A stretch of 37,704 bases of DNA from CAYTED01 sp964404075 (GTDB lineage: Bacteria; Patescibacteriota; Minisyncoccia; Moranbacterales; UBA1568), in contig CAYOIM010000003.1 of assembly GCA_964404075.1 (NCBI GenBank), forward strand, positions 1-37,704, read 5' to 3'. Shown here one piece after another: positions 15,567 through 23,088 of the stretch. The position numbers were made by a program, and so were the translations under genes. Every line of letters starts with the position of its first letter. Positions within the stretch are counted from its first letter, which is position 1. The notes under the pieces were generated by a model, which did not search any database, was not told the origin of the DNA, and worked only from the letters and a program-made list of their open reading frames with translations.

Positions 15567-17092
15567 TATTCTTCTTCCATAAACCGATACTGCAATGCCT
15601 CGGCGACATGTGTCGCGGCAATCTTTTCCTCTCTTGCGATATCCGCAATCGTTCGGGCGACCTTCAGGATGCGATGATACGCACGAGCAGAAAGACGATA
15701 CTTCGATACGGCATCCCGGAGCACCCCCTTCGAGACATCATCGAGCGCACAATGTATCCGTACCATTTCCCCGCTCATCTCCGAATTCGAGACGCACTTC
15801 GAACCGGCGAACCGCTCCCGCTGTTTCGTCCTGGCGCACTCGACACGCTTCCTGATATCCATGCTCTTCTCGCCATCGATACCCTCCTCCAATTTCTCCA
15901 CCTTCATCCGCGGGACGGAAATCTGGAGGTCGATGCGATCGAGTATCGGTCCCGAAACTTTCCGACGGTATTTGGAGAGGACAAAGGGTGGGCAAACGCA
16001 CTGCCGTTCCATATCGCCATGAAATCCGCACGGGCATGGATTCATCGCCGCGACCAAAGTGAATCGCGCCGGAAAACGATGCGTCCCCTTGGCGCGCGAG
16101 ACCGTCACCGTTCCTTCCTCCAGCGGTTGCCTGAGATTCTCGATCACCTGCCGGGAGAATTCCGGAAACTCATCGAGAAAGAGTATCCCGCGATGCGCGA
16201 GACTGATCTCCCCCGGACGAGGAAATGTCCCTCCTCCGACGAGCGACACCGCGCTCGCTCCGTGATGCGGCGATCGAAATGGTCGCTCCCGCACGAGTGA
16301 GTCCGTCTTCGGGAGGAGTCCTGCGACCGAGAAAATCTTCGTCACTTCGAGGCTCTCTTCGAAGGTGAGTTTCGGCAGTATCGAGGGGAGCGCCCTCGCG
16401 AGCAGGGTCTTCCCCGATCCCGGAGGTCCCGACATGAGTATGTTGTGCCCGCCGGCCGCCGCGATTTCGAGCGCCCGCTTCGCCTGTTCCTGTCCGCGGA
16501 TCGATGACATATCGGCGATACCCGGGTCATGCCCGAGTGGTTCGAAAATTGTTTCCGGAAGCGGGAGAATCGGCACTTCACCGGAGAAATGTTTCACGAG
16601 CGAGAGGAGATCGGTCACCGGAAAAATCGCGATACCGGAGACGAGTGCCGCCTCTCTCGCATTCTCAGCCGGAAGGTAGAGCTCTTCGAATCCTGCCTCC
16701 TTGGCGAAGAGCGCGATCGGAAGCACGCCATGCACGCGCCTCGTCTCACCGGAAAGCGACAGCTCTCCGAAAAAAAGCTTCTTCTTCGGATCGATATCCA
16801 CCTGACCCGTGGCGATGAGAAACGCGACTGCGAGCGGAAGGTCATAGATCGGCGCATTCTTCGGCACATCCGCCGGCGCGAGATTCGCCGTCACCCGTCC
16901 GCAGTAATGTGGCGGTTTGAAACCGGTATTTTTCAATGCGGAACTCACCCGATCACGGGATTCCTTCACGGAAGTATCGGGGAGTCCCACCAGGGTAAAA
17001 ACATGGAGTCCCTGCGAGAGGATATCCACTTCCACTTCGACGGCGAGTCCATCGAGTCCGAGCGTGACCGCTGAAAAAACCTTAGAAGACAT
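15566..17092 (-). CDS. comM: YifB/ComM-type Mg-chelatase-like AAA+ ATPase
   Basis: A 508-residue protein with an N-terminal Lon-protease-like S5 fold (ADVPKNAPIYDLPLA), a central AAA+ module with Walker A GPPGSGKTLLARA, Walker B ILFLDEFPEF, and a C-terminal Mg_chelatase_C helical domain (SARAYHRILKVARTIAD). In naturally competent bacteria ComM is a helicase that promotes branch migration of incoming DNA; whether it does so here is inferred from family only. The ATG at 17092 was chosen because homology begins at MSSKVFSAV; the frame is open upstream into lspA. Its stop overlaps the next gene's start. Confidence 0.93.
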   Translation of the reverse strand: MSSKVFSAVTLGLDGLAVEVEVDILSQGLHVFTLVGLPDTSVKESRDRVSSALKNTGFKPPHYCGRVTANLAPADVPKNAPIYDLPLAVAFLIATGQVDIDPKKKLFFGELSLSGETRRVHGVLPIALFAKEAGFEELYLPAENAREAALVSGIAIFPVTDLLSLVKHFSGEVPILPLPETIFEPLGHDPGIADMSSIRGQEQAKRALEIAAAGGHNILMSGPPGSGKTLLARALPSILPKLTFEESLEVTKIFSVAGLLPKTDSLVRERPFRSPHHGASAVSLVGGGTFPRPGEISLAHRGILFLDEFPEFSRQVIENLRQPLEEGTVTVSRAKGTHRFPARFTLVAAMNPCPCGFHGDMERQCVCPPFVLSKYRRKVSGPILDRIDLQISVPRMKVEKLEEGIDGEKSMDIRKRVECARTKQRERFAGSKCVSNSEMSGEMVRIHCALDDVSKGVLRDAVSKYRLSARAYHRILKVARTIADIAREEKIAATHVAEALQYRFMEEE

Positions 17093-17118
17093 ATTCTTGA
17101 GAAGTGAGGGATTAGAGG

Positions 17119-17580
17119 TTAGAGGAGCAAACAACGGTTGTTCCGCTTTTTGAGCGGTGCAACCGCTGTTTGTGATTCAGAAATGGGAAGAAACCATCTT
17201 CTCTCCTCCCACAAGAATCCGATCACAGCGATAGTCAACAAAACATCGGCCATATTGAATACCGGAAACCAGGAGAAAACGGCAATATAATCCGTCACGC
17301 AACCAAACGAGATCCGCTCATACACATTCGACAATCCGCCCGCGAAAAAGAGTGCTCCCCAAAAGACCAGACGACCGCGCGCGTGCGAATGCATCATCCA
17401 CGAAACAAGGAAGAGCATGCCGATACCGACTCCGATGAGCAACACCATAGGCACCGACACTCCCCATGCCGCCCCCTCATTGCACACCGATTCCCCGATG
17501 AAAAAACGGATGACCTGGAGCGAGAGAAAAAGAAAGAGAACAGCAAGTACCACTCTCACTGTTCTCCATGCCTGTTTCAT
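17119..17580 (-). CDS. lspA: lipoprotein signal peptidase II
   Basis: Membrane aspartyl protease that cleaves lipoprotein signal peptides. Four membrane spans are visible. Family motifs are CNEGAAWG (33-40), GGLSNVYER (81-89), the catalytic aspartate D97 in CVTDYI, and D112 in FNMADV. The second motif has E88 where most homologues have D. The last ~15 residues (TAVAPLKKRNNRCLLL) are encoded by copy C of the dispersed palindromic repeat, so the natural C-terminus seems to have been replaced or extended by repeat insertion without harming the core. It lies between the dksA-like gene and comM, 19 nt after the former, in one operon. Confidence 0.92.
   Translation of the reverse strand: MKQAWRTVRVVLAVLFLFLSLQVIRFFIGESVCNEGAAWGVSVPMVLLIGVGIGMLFLVSWMMHSHARGRLVFWGALFFAGGLSNVYERISFGCVTDYIAVFSWFPVFNMADVLLTIAVIGFLWEERRWFLPISESQTAVAPLKKRNNRCLLL
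17130..17170 (-). repeat. copy C of the dispersed palindromic repeat, inside lspA
   Basis: On the minus strand it starts AACAGCGGTTGCACCGCTC, has a run of five A as the loop, and ends AACAACCGTTGTT. It matches copy B (32459-32499) at most positions. The outer arms pair better than in B, including a C-G to T-A change on both arms. Confidence 0.75.
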
Positions 17581-17599
17581 ACCGGGGAGGGGTTCGGGC

Positions 17600-17950
17600 T
17601 TACTCCGCGTGTTCGGTGCAGGTGCTCGCGCTCGGATACGCTTTCAGTCGTTCCGGATTGATAGCCACTCCGCACTTCTCACACTTCCCATAGGAACCGG
17701 CTTCGACTCGCGACAACGCCTCCACAGTCGCACGCAGTTGCCCTTCGAGATTCGCTTCAAGACCGAGGTTATCGACATACTCCTCCACTTCGGAAGTATT
17801 CTCATCCCGCTCATTTCCCATATTCTGAAAAGTAGTCTCGTATTCCCCCGGAATGCCCGTCGGCTTGGCAAATCGGGAGAGCTCCTCCTCCAACCGCTTC
17901 CGCTCGGCTTCGAGTCGTGACCTCATTTCTTCCAAAAGTGTGGCATCCAT
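17600..17950 (-). CDS. DksA/TraR-type zinc-finger protein
   Basis: A 116-residue protein with an N-terminal helical hairpin (coiled coil, about 1-80) and a C-terminal zinc finger. This matches DksA/TraR proteins, which bind the RNA polymerase secondary channel and alter promoter response. The finger is C90-x2-C93-x17-C111-x2-H114, so the usual fourth cysteine is replaced by histidine. The DxxDxA acidic tip of true DksA is not evident, so it may be closer to the YteA/TraR subgroup. It is the first gene of the run dksA-lspA-comM-rlpA-like-rsmA. Confidence 0.85.
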   Translation of the reverse strand: MDATLLEEMRSRLEAERKRLEEELSRFAKPTGIPGEYETTFQNMGNERDENTSEVEEYVDNLGLEANLEGQLRATVEALSRVEAGSYGKCEKCGVAINPERLKAYPSASTCTEHAE

Positions 17951-18059
17951 ACGAGTACATTATCCGTTTACTTCCCTTCCAGTATACGCCTGCCTCCACT
18001 CCTTGTAAATGCGAGAAAGGGATGAAAAGGAAACTCATACGGGTTTGAGAACGCCCCAT

Positions 18060-18094
18060 AGCGCAGATTCTTGCCCCGAATCGAGTAGGAAATG
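18060..18094 (+). repeat. hairpin repeat E, copy 1
   Basis: AGCGCAGATTC ... GAATCGAG with a 7-nt loop, followed by TAGGAAATG. It aligns with 35741-35776 upstream of ftsH. The stem is GATTC/GAATC here and GACTC/GAGTC there, a compensatory change. It lies between the dksA-like gene and yraN. Confidence 0.6.
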
Positions 18095-18132
18095 TCCGAA
18101 ACATCCTGAGAAACTCCATTCTTGCAATCATT

Positions 18133-18531
18133 TCACAAAAACACCCGCTCCAAATGCCGTATTTCGAGGATTTGTCCATGGAGGGAATCGAGGAATATGG
18201 CGATAACATCGAAATGATACGGCACCATCTCTTGCTTCTTCGTCTTCAGGTATGAAATGGCTATCTTCTCCAGCCGATGCAATTTCCGGCGATCCACACT
18301 CTCTTCGGGAAGCGGGGCGCCCTTCTCCCATTCCCGCGTCTTCACCTCGACGAAGACGATCTCGCCGTCATAAGAAGCGATGATATCAAGCTCGCCGAGT
18401 CTCCGCCCCTTGGTATTCGCATAATTCCGCTCCAATATGCGATACCCCTTCTTCCGGAGATACTCCGCCGCCGCCCGCTCACCGAAGCTCCCCGTATCCT
18501 TTCCCTGCTTTTTCCAAAAAAATAGATTCAT
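18133..18531 (-). CDS. yraN: UPF0102 (YraN) family protein, endonuclease-like fold
   Basis: A 132-residue protein of the UPF0102 family, which has a restriction-endonuclease-like PD-(D/E)xK fold related to Holliday-junction resolvases. The family signature is complete: FGERAAAEYLRKKGY near the N-terminus, then GELDIIA with the metal-binding D, and FVEVKTRE supplying E and K. Length is standard. Cellular function is not established for the family. It lies about 180 nt upstream of the dksA-like gene on the same strand and downstream of three hairpins that end the upstream RNA. Confidence 0.9.
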   Translation of the reverse strand: MNLFFWKKQGKDTGSFGERAAAEYLRKKGYRILERNYANTKGRRLGELDIIASYDGEIVFVEVKTREWEKGAPLPEESVDRRKLHRLEKIAISYLKTKKQEMVPYHFDVIAIFLDSLHGQILEIRHLERVFL

Positions 18532-18570
18532 GGACTCATTATATCAAAAACAAAATTCATTCGACACTAC

Positions 18571-18627
18571 CCCGCAGAAAGTGCGGGATTTATTGCTTAT
18601 ACCTGCGCTAAAGCGCAGACAAGCAAT
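18571..18627. other. paired hairpins between yraN and the putative ncRNA
   Basis: CCCGCA/TGCGGG (18571-18587) is followed by a compound hairpin TTGCTT ... AAGCAA enclosing CTGCGCT/AGCGCAG (18595-18626). Together with the terminator at 18628-18648 they separate the RNA region from yraN. They may carry regulatory signals for yraN, which starts about 40 nt away. Confidence 0.5.
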
Positions 18628-18648
18628 AAAAAAACGGCCCAGCGGCCA
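18628..18648 (-). terminator. intrinsic terminator of the putative ncRNA
   Basis: Minus-strand short GC-rich stem TGGCC/GGCCG with a GCTG-type loop, followed by seven T. Confidence 0.65.
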
Positions 18649-19180
18649 TTACATTATGATTCTTTCTCATCAAAATACGACACCCGATACATTCCTGGCA
18701 CCAATAAAGGCTGTTGGTGCCAGGCGCTACTTCTGCGCCCGTATATTATATATATTTGGCTGAGGGTAGCGCCCAGCGAGATGCGCCAACATGTATTTCG
18801 GTTATTTCGCTCCGGGTGAGAAGCAAGAATAATCCATGAGACACATGTATTTTGTGCGTATCTGTTATGAATCCTTTCGACTTTCGGATTCGCCTGTCTA
18901 CCGCTCTCTGGCACGAAGCCTTTTGGTTTCAAAGAACTGTTTTTTCTTTTTTTGTTTGTCTTGATCCACCGTATTTTACCGTGGGTGAATTTTTGTTTTT
19001 GTTTTGTGTCTCGCTTGTCGATAGCGAGCTGATTGAGGCAGATTCACCTCAAATCCTTCGAGCAGTAGAAGGGTACTGGCGGCAATGCCCTACATTCCCA
19101 TCAAAACCCTTCTACTCTAGGCACGGATTGTTAATGCACACCGATGTGAGGAATATCACAGAAACACCTCTCACACCTAC
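18628..19180 (-). ncRNA. unidentified structured RNA candidate, about 550 nt
   Basis: No convincing protein gene lies in 18532-19354, yet the minus strand has a near-consensus promoter at one end and a terminator at the other. Between them are many local hairpins: an 11-bp AGTAGAAGGGT/ACCCTTCTACT, TTGAGG/CCTCAA, CTCGCT/AGCGAG, GAATCC/GGATTC, GGCGCTAC/GTAGCGCC and a 10-bp CCTGGCACCA/TGGTGCCAGG. A-rich linkers join them. I looked for and did not find the tmRNA tRNA-like end, the RNase P GAGGAAAGTC box or an SRP-type domain. A 92-codon open frame at 18932-18654 overlaps the hairpins, lacks a ribosome-binding site and looks non-coding. Identity unknown. Confidence 0.6.
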
Positions 19181-19186
19181 AGATTC

Positions 19187-19215
19187 ATTATAGCAGAAAA
19201 ATGGTCTCCAGTCAA
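19187..19215 (-). promoter_or_regulatory. strong sigma-70-type promoter for the putative ncRNA
   Basis: TTGACT (19215-19210), 17-nt spacer, TATAAT (19192-19187) on the minus strand. It is among the best promoter matches in the window. The start would be near 19180, with no reading frame behind it. Confidence 0.75.
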
Positions 19216-19354
19216 TCAGCTCAACGCATCAGAAAGAAGCGTCGTGCATAAGCCAAAAAGAATTTTCTGTTTTCCTCAAACCGATCCTTTTCCGTGCTCG
19301 CTTTTCCCTCGAATATTTAATGCATCACTTTTTCGTGGCTCATTCCGGGGAAAA

Positions 19355-20638
19355 TCAGAGCGCCGTTCCGAAGGTATCGAGTATCTTGCGGAAGGCATTG
19401 GCGCTCGTCCCGATGATCCAGTGTTTCTCGGTCAAGGTATAATCATTGGAGAGTCCGGTCGGTGCGATATTGAAATAACGGGTCGAATACGATCTGTAGG
19501 TACCACTCTTCCATGTCGGTGTCGCGATCTTCGTCACGGACGGATCGAGATAGAGCGCTTGCAGGGCGAATGGGAGAGCGGACTCCCCGCTCGTCATCGC
19601 CTTCGAGAGGAGCTCCTTATTCTTGATGGAGAGAGAGAGCCCGACACGCGCCACGCTCCCATCACTATAGAGATAGAGGGAGAATGACTCATCGATCTGA
19701 TCCATCACCGCCTGCGGAAACGACATCCCGAGGAGCTTCGCGAAACGGGCGAATGCCACCGGATTGTTATTCTTGTCCGTAATGAAAAACTCGACAGCGG
19801 CGTCGGTGATCCTGTTCTCTTCGAGCAACTGCTCCTTCGCCAAAAGCAGGGCTCTGAATTGCTCCGCCGTCACGGTCTCCACATCTATCGGGAGGTAATT
19901 TGGCGAAGAGAGGGTGAACGGTCCTTCCTTCTCCATTTGTGGCATATCAGCGGGGCTCTCAGGCAATGCCATATCCACAGTCGGCGGAGGAGACACCAGG
20001 GCAGTCGATGGTTTCTTCGCGACGAAGGTAAAATACGCGAAGGCGCCACCGGCAACGAGAGCGAGTACGAGAAGGATAACACCCACCATCAAAACATGAT
20101 GCTTCTTGTTTGCTCTCGCCGCTGGAGCATACACCGGGTCATCACTCCCGAGCGTCACATTTTCACTCACGAACGATGGCTTATTCTTGACCGGATCCGG
20201 CGCGAAAGTCACCGGCGCGAGCTTCGGGTCAAGACTGGAATACAGCTTGGTCAGAGGAGGCTTCGCCGGGGGTGGAGGCGGTGTTGGCAAGGCATCCAGG
20301 GCGAGCGGCGAGACACCTTCGGCTCCAGCCAAAGCGGTCCCTCCGTCTTTTTGCATGAAAGGACTCGACCCCCTCGGATCGGGAGTCGCATTACTCGTAT
20401 CGGTACTCGTCACGGTGATGGTCGAAGAAAGACCATTCTGATTGACCGGAGAGAGATTCTTCAATGCGGGGGCGGCGGAGAAGACGAACGGACTCGCACT
20501 CCCGCTCGCGACCACCGAACTCGCCTTCACGACCTGCGGTGTCGGCGTCTTGCCATCGAGATCGTCTTTCATGGTATGTACGGCGGCGAGGATTTCCTTC
20601 GGGAGAGAAGATGCTGATTTACTGCTGAACAAACCCAT
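19355..20638 (-). CDS. membrane-anchored hypothetical protein with disordered proline-rich N-terminus
   Basis: Not recognised. It is 427 residues. Residues 1-178 are Ser/Thr/Ala/Pro-rich and probably disordered (a run of prolines at 119-124). One membrane span lies at about 182-204, and a folded domain of about 200 residues follows, probably outside the cell. The last part has aromatic-rich strands (GTYRSYSTRYFNIAPT, TLTEKHWIIGTSANAF). There is no lipobox or sortase signal. It lies 91 nt downstream of pnp with its own promoter in the gap. Proteins with this layout are common in Patescibacteria, but I cannot assign a role. Confidence 0.8.
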   Translation of the reverse strand: MGLFSSKSASSLPKEILAAVHTMKDDLDGKTPTPQVVKASSVVASGSASPFVFSAAPALKNLSPVNQNGLSSTITVTSTDTSNATPDPRGSSPFMQKDGGTALAGAEGVSPLALDALPTPPPPPAKPPLTKLYSSLDPKLAPVTFAPDPVKNKPSFVSENVTLGSDDPVYAPAARANKKHHVLMVGVILLVLALVAGGAFAYFTFVAKKPSTALVSPPPTVDMALPESPADMPQMEKEGPFTLSSPNYLPIDVETVTAEQFRALLLAKEQLLEENRITDAAVEFFITDKNNNPVAFARFAKLLGMSFPQAVMDQIDESFSLYLYSDGSVARVGLSLSIKNKELLSKAMTSGESALPFALQALYLDPSVTKIATPTWKSGTYRSYSTRYFNIAPTGLSNDYTLTEKHWIIGTSANAFRKILDTFGTAL

Positions 20639-20664
20639 ACTCTTTTATTTTAACAGAGAAAACA

Positions 20665-20719
20665 AGAGGAGAAGCATCTGCCTCTCCTCTCATTATACCT
20701 CGCTTTCTTTTTTTGCAAA
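20665..20719 (-). promoter_or_regulatory. promoter plus hairpin between pnp and the membrane protein
   Basis: TTTGCA (20719-20714), 16-nt spacer and TATAAT (20697-20692) on the minus strand. A hairpin AGAGGAGAGGC/GCTTCTCCTCT (20690-20665) follows directly and would lie at the 5' end of the transcript. It is followed by TTGTTTTC, so it may double as a weak pnp terminator or attenuator. Confidence 0.55.
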
Positions 20720-20729
20720 AGAGTCTGGG

Positions 20730-22859
20730 CTACTCGCTTCCCTTCCCGAGCGATGCCATACGAAGCGCCTGCTTATGGGAGAGATTGATACGACCCTGTG
20801 AATCGATTTCCTTCACGATGACCGGAACGATATCGCCGACATGCACCACATCTTCTACATTCTCCACACGATGATCGGCGAGCTCGGAGATATGGATGAG
20901 ACCCTCCTGATTCGGGAGTACCTCCGCGAATGCGCCGAAATTCATGATACGGGTGATGCGACCCTGAAACAACTCTCCTGCCTTCACCTCGCGAGTAATG
21001 TTGAGCACCCACTCCACGGCTTTCTTCGCGCTCGTCTCGTCCGTCGAAGTGATGAAAACCGACCCGTCGTCCTCGATATCGATCGCGACGCCCGTCTCGT
21101 CGATGATCTGATTGATCATCTTGCCCCCCGGTCCGATGACATCGCGGATCTTCTCTGGATTGATATGGAGCGTGATGATGCGCGGCGCATATGGCGACAT
21201 CTCCTTGCGCGGTTCCGGAATGACCGCGAGCATCTTCTCCAGGATTTCCATACGGGCGACCTTCGCCTGCCCGATGGCGATGGCGAGCATTTCCGGGGTC
21301 AACCCATCGATCTTCACATCCATCTGCATCGCCGTGATGCCATCTTTGGTACCAGCCACCTTGAAATCCATATCCCCATAGTGATCCTCGAGTCCCTGGA
21401 TATCCGTCAATACCTTGTACTCGCCATTCTCACCGGTCATAACGCCCATCGCGATACCAGAAACCGGCTTCTTGATCGGCACGCCCGCATCCATGAGGGA
21501 CAGCGTCGATCCGCAGGTCGAAGCCATCGAAGAAGAACCATTAGAAGCGAGCACTTCGGAAACCACAATGATCGTATACGGGAAATCGTCCTTGCTCGGC
21601 AGAACCGGAAGGAGCGCCTTCTCCGCAAGCATCCCATGCCCCACTTCGCGCCTTCCCGGTCCGCGCATCGGCTTCACCTCGCCCACAGAATATGGCGGAA
21701 AATTATAGAAATGCATGTACCGCTTCTTCATATCGACTTCCATGGTATCGACGATCATTTCATCTCCCGGAGCGCCGAGCGTCGTCACAGTCAGAGCCTG
21801 CGTCTCCCCGCGGGTGAAAAGCCCCGTGCCATGCGTCCTCGGGAGCACGCCGGTCTTGCACCAGATCGGACGAATTTCCGTCAGTGCGCGACCATCTGGA
21901 CGGATATCGCGACGGAGGATATTCTCATGCACGATCTCATCCGACACCTCATCAAAGATCAAAGCGAGCAGGTCTTTCGCATTTTTCTCATCCGGATATT
22001 TCTCCGCAACGAAGAGCGCGAGTTTTTCGCTGATGGCGGCCATCGCCTCCTCGCCCGCTTGCTTGGGACGGACATAGATCGCTTTCGAGAGCTCACTTTC
22101 GGCGAGAAACCGCTTGACATCAGCCTCGAAGGCAGGTGAACCGGAAAGGAGCGTGGCTATTCGCTTCTCTTTCCCGATTTCAACACGAATCGTATCGACA
22201 AATGTCGCGATTTTTTTCATCGCTTCGAATCCGAATGCGAATGCCTCCACCATTTTCTCTTCCGTGATCTCACTCGCACCCGCTTCGATCATATTGATCT
22301 TCGCCTTCGTTCCAGAGAGCAAGAGATCGAGTGTCCCGATTGCCCTCTCCTCGGTCGTCGGATTGAGGACGAAAGCGCCATTCGCATCCAAGCCCACGCG
22401 CACCGCACCGATCGGTCCGTCCCAGGGAATATCGGAGATAGCGAGCGCGGCTGAGGCGGCATTCATCGCGACGAGATCCGGGTCATTCTCCCCGTCGAAG
22501 GACAGTACGGTGGTGATCACCTGCACATCGTTTCGCATGCGCGCATTGAAGAGCGGGCGAATCGTCCGATCCACCGCACGCCCGGAGAGCACGGCATCAT
22601 CGCTCGGGCGACCCTCGCGCTTCATGAATCGCGATCCCTTGATCTTCCCCGCGGCATAATACCGCTCTTCATAATCCACCATGAGAGGAAAATACCCCAT
22701 CACATTGGAAGGTCGCTTGCTCATCACCGCCGTCGCGAGGACGACCGTATCGCCGTATCGTACGGTAACCGATCCACCTGCCTGACCCGCGAGGAGTCCG
22801 GTCGCTACCGAAAGTTCACGCCCTCCGAGCTGGAGGGACCACTTCTTTTCTTCTGACAT
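20730..22859 (-). CDS. pnp: polyribonucleotide nucleotidyltransferase (PNPase)
   Basis: A 709-residue phosphorolytic 3'-5' exoribonuclease for RNA decay. Two RNase PH domains are present (first from about residue 10; second with LPRTHGTGLFTRGETQ and the catalytic-region DxMEVDMKKRYMHFYNFPPYS). A KH domain with GPGG (VIGPGGKMINQII) and an S1 domain (RITRIMNFGAFAEVLPN) follow. Full length for the family. The ATG at 22859 has AGGAAG upstream. In many bacteria pnp follows rpsO directly; here 5 kb of accessory genes separate them, so pnp seems to rely on its own promoter near 22980. Confidence 0.96.
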   Translation of the reverse strand: MSEEKKWSLQLGGRELSVATGLLAGQAGGSVTVRYGDTVVLATAVMSKRPSNVMGYFPLMVDYEERYYAAGKIKGSRFMKREGRPSDDAVLSGRAVDRTIRPLFNARMRNDVQVITTVLSFDGENDPDLVAMNAASAALAISDIPWDGPIGAVRVGLDANGAFVLNPTTEERAIGTLDLLLSGTKAKINMIEAGASEITEEKMVEAFAFGFEAMKKIATFVDTIRVEIGKEKRIATLLSGSPAFEADVKRFLAESELSKAIYVRPKQAGEEAMAAISEKLALFVAEKYPDEKNAKDLLALIFDEVSDEIVHENILRRDIRPDGRALTEIRPIWCKTGVLPRTHGTGLFTRGETQALTVTTLGAPGDEMIVDTMEVDMKKRYMHFYNFPPYSVGEVKPMRGPGRREVGHGMLAEKALLPVLPSKDDFPYTIIVVSEVLASNGSSSMASTCGSTLSLMDAGVPIKKPVSGIAMGVMTGENGEYKVLTDIQGLEDHYGDMDFKVAGTKDGITAMQMDVKIDGLTPEMLAIAIGQAKVARMEILEKMLAVIPEPRKEMSPYAPRIITLHINPEKIRDVIGPGGKMINQIIDETGVAIDIEDDGSVFITSTDETSAKKAVEWVLNITREVKAGELFQGRITRIMNFGAFAEVLPNQEGLIHISELADHRVENVEDVVHVGDIVPVIVKEIDSQGRINLSHKQALRMASLGKGSE

Positions 22860-22975
22860 AGTGCTTCCTGGCCGCGGAAGTTGTCGCCAGACACATTCAT
22901 GAGCTCAAACATTGAGTTCATTCGAGTGCCAAGTGACCCTTTCCCAAGCCAAATTATTACTTATTCACTCCTTCT

Positions 22976-23042
22976 ACACTACGACATTCGAACCGAAATG
23001 TCAAAAAATGGCTTGACATTTCACTCTTTTCTTCCCTACACT
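22976..23042. promoter_or_regulatory. divergent promoters sharing a 28-bp inverted repeat
   Basis: GAAATGTCAA (22995-23004) and TTGACATTTC (23013-23022) form a perfect 10-bp inverted repeat with an 8-nt spacer. Each arm contains a TTGACA -35 box facing outward. The plus-strand box has TACACT after 18 nt (23037-23042), toward the regulator at 23089. The minus-strand box has TAGTGT after 17 nt (22981-22976), toward pnp. The arrangement looks like an operator covering both promoters. Confidence 0.6.
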
Positions 23043-23067
23043 CTCATCAACTTCAGAAACTTAACAA
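23028..23067 (+). repeat. 40-bp direct repeat, copy 1 (promoter -10/leader)
   Basis: Forty bases, including the -10 TACACT and CTCATCAACTTCAGAAAC, are identical to 24488-24527. Both copies sit 18 nt after a TTGACA and shortly before a paralogous gene, so the two genes probably share start signals and leader. Confidence 0.9.
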
Positions 23068-23088
23068 CTTCTCTCCAGGGAGACTTCC

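Noticed and set aside
18654..18932. 92-codon open frame on the minus strand in the 18.5-19.3 kb gap
   Set aside because: It lies across strong hairpins, lacks a ribosome-binding site and has no recognisable domain; better explained as part of a non-coding RNA.
18628..19180. Possible tmRNA or RNase P RNA
   Set aside because: No tRNA-like 3' end with a T-loop, no peptide tag ending in Ala-Ala-stop, and no GAGGAAAGTC box were found on the minus strand.
23005..23012. Reading the 22995-23022 palindrome as a transcription terminator
   Set aside because: There is no T-run and it lies upstream of both flanking genes, at their -35 boxes.
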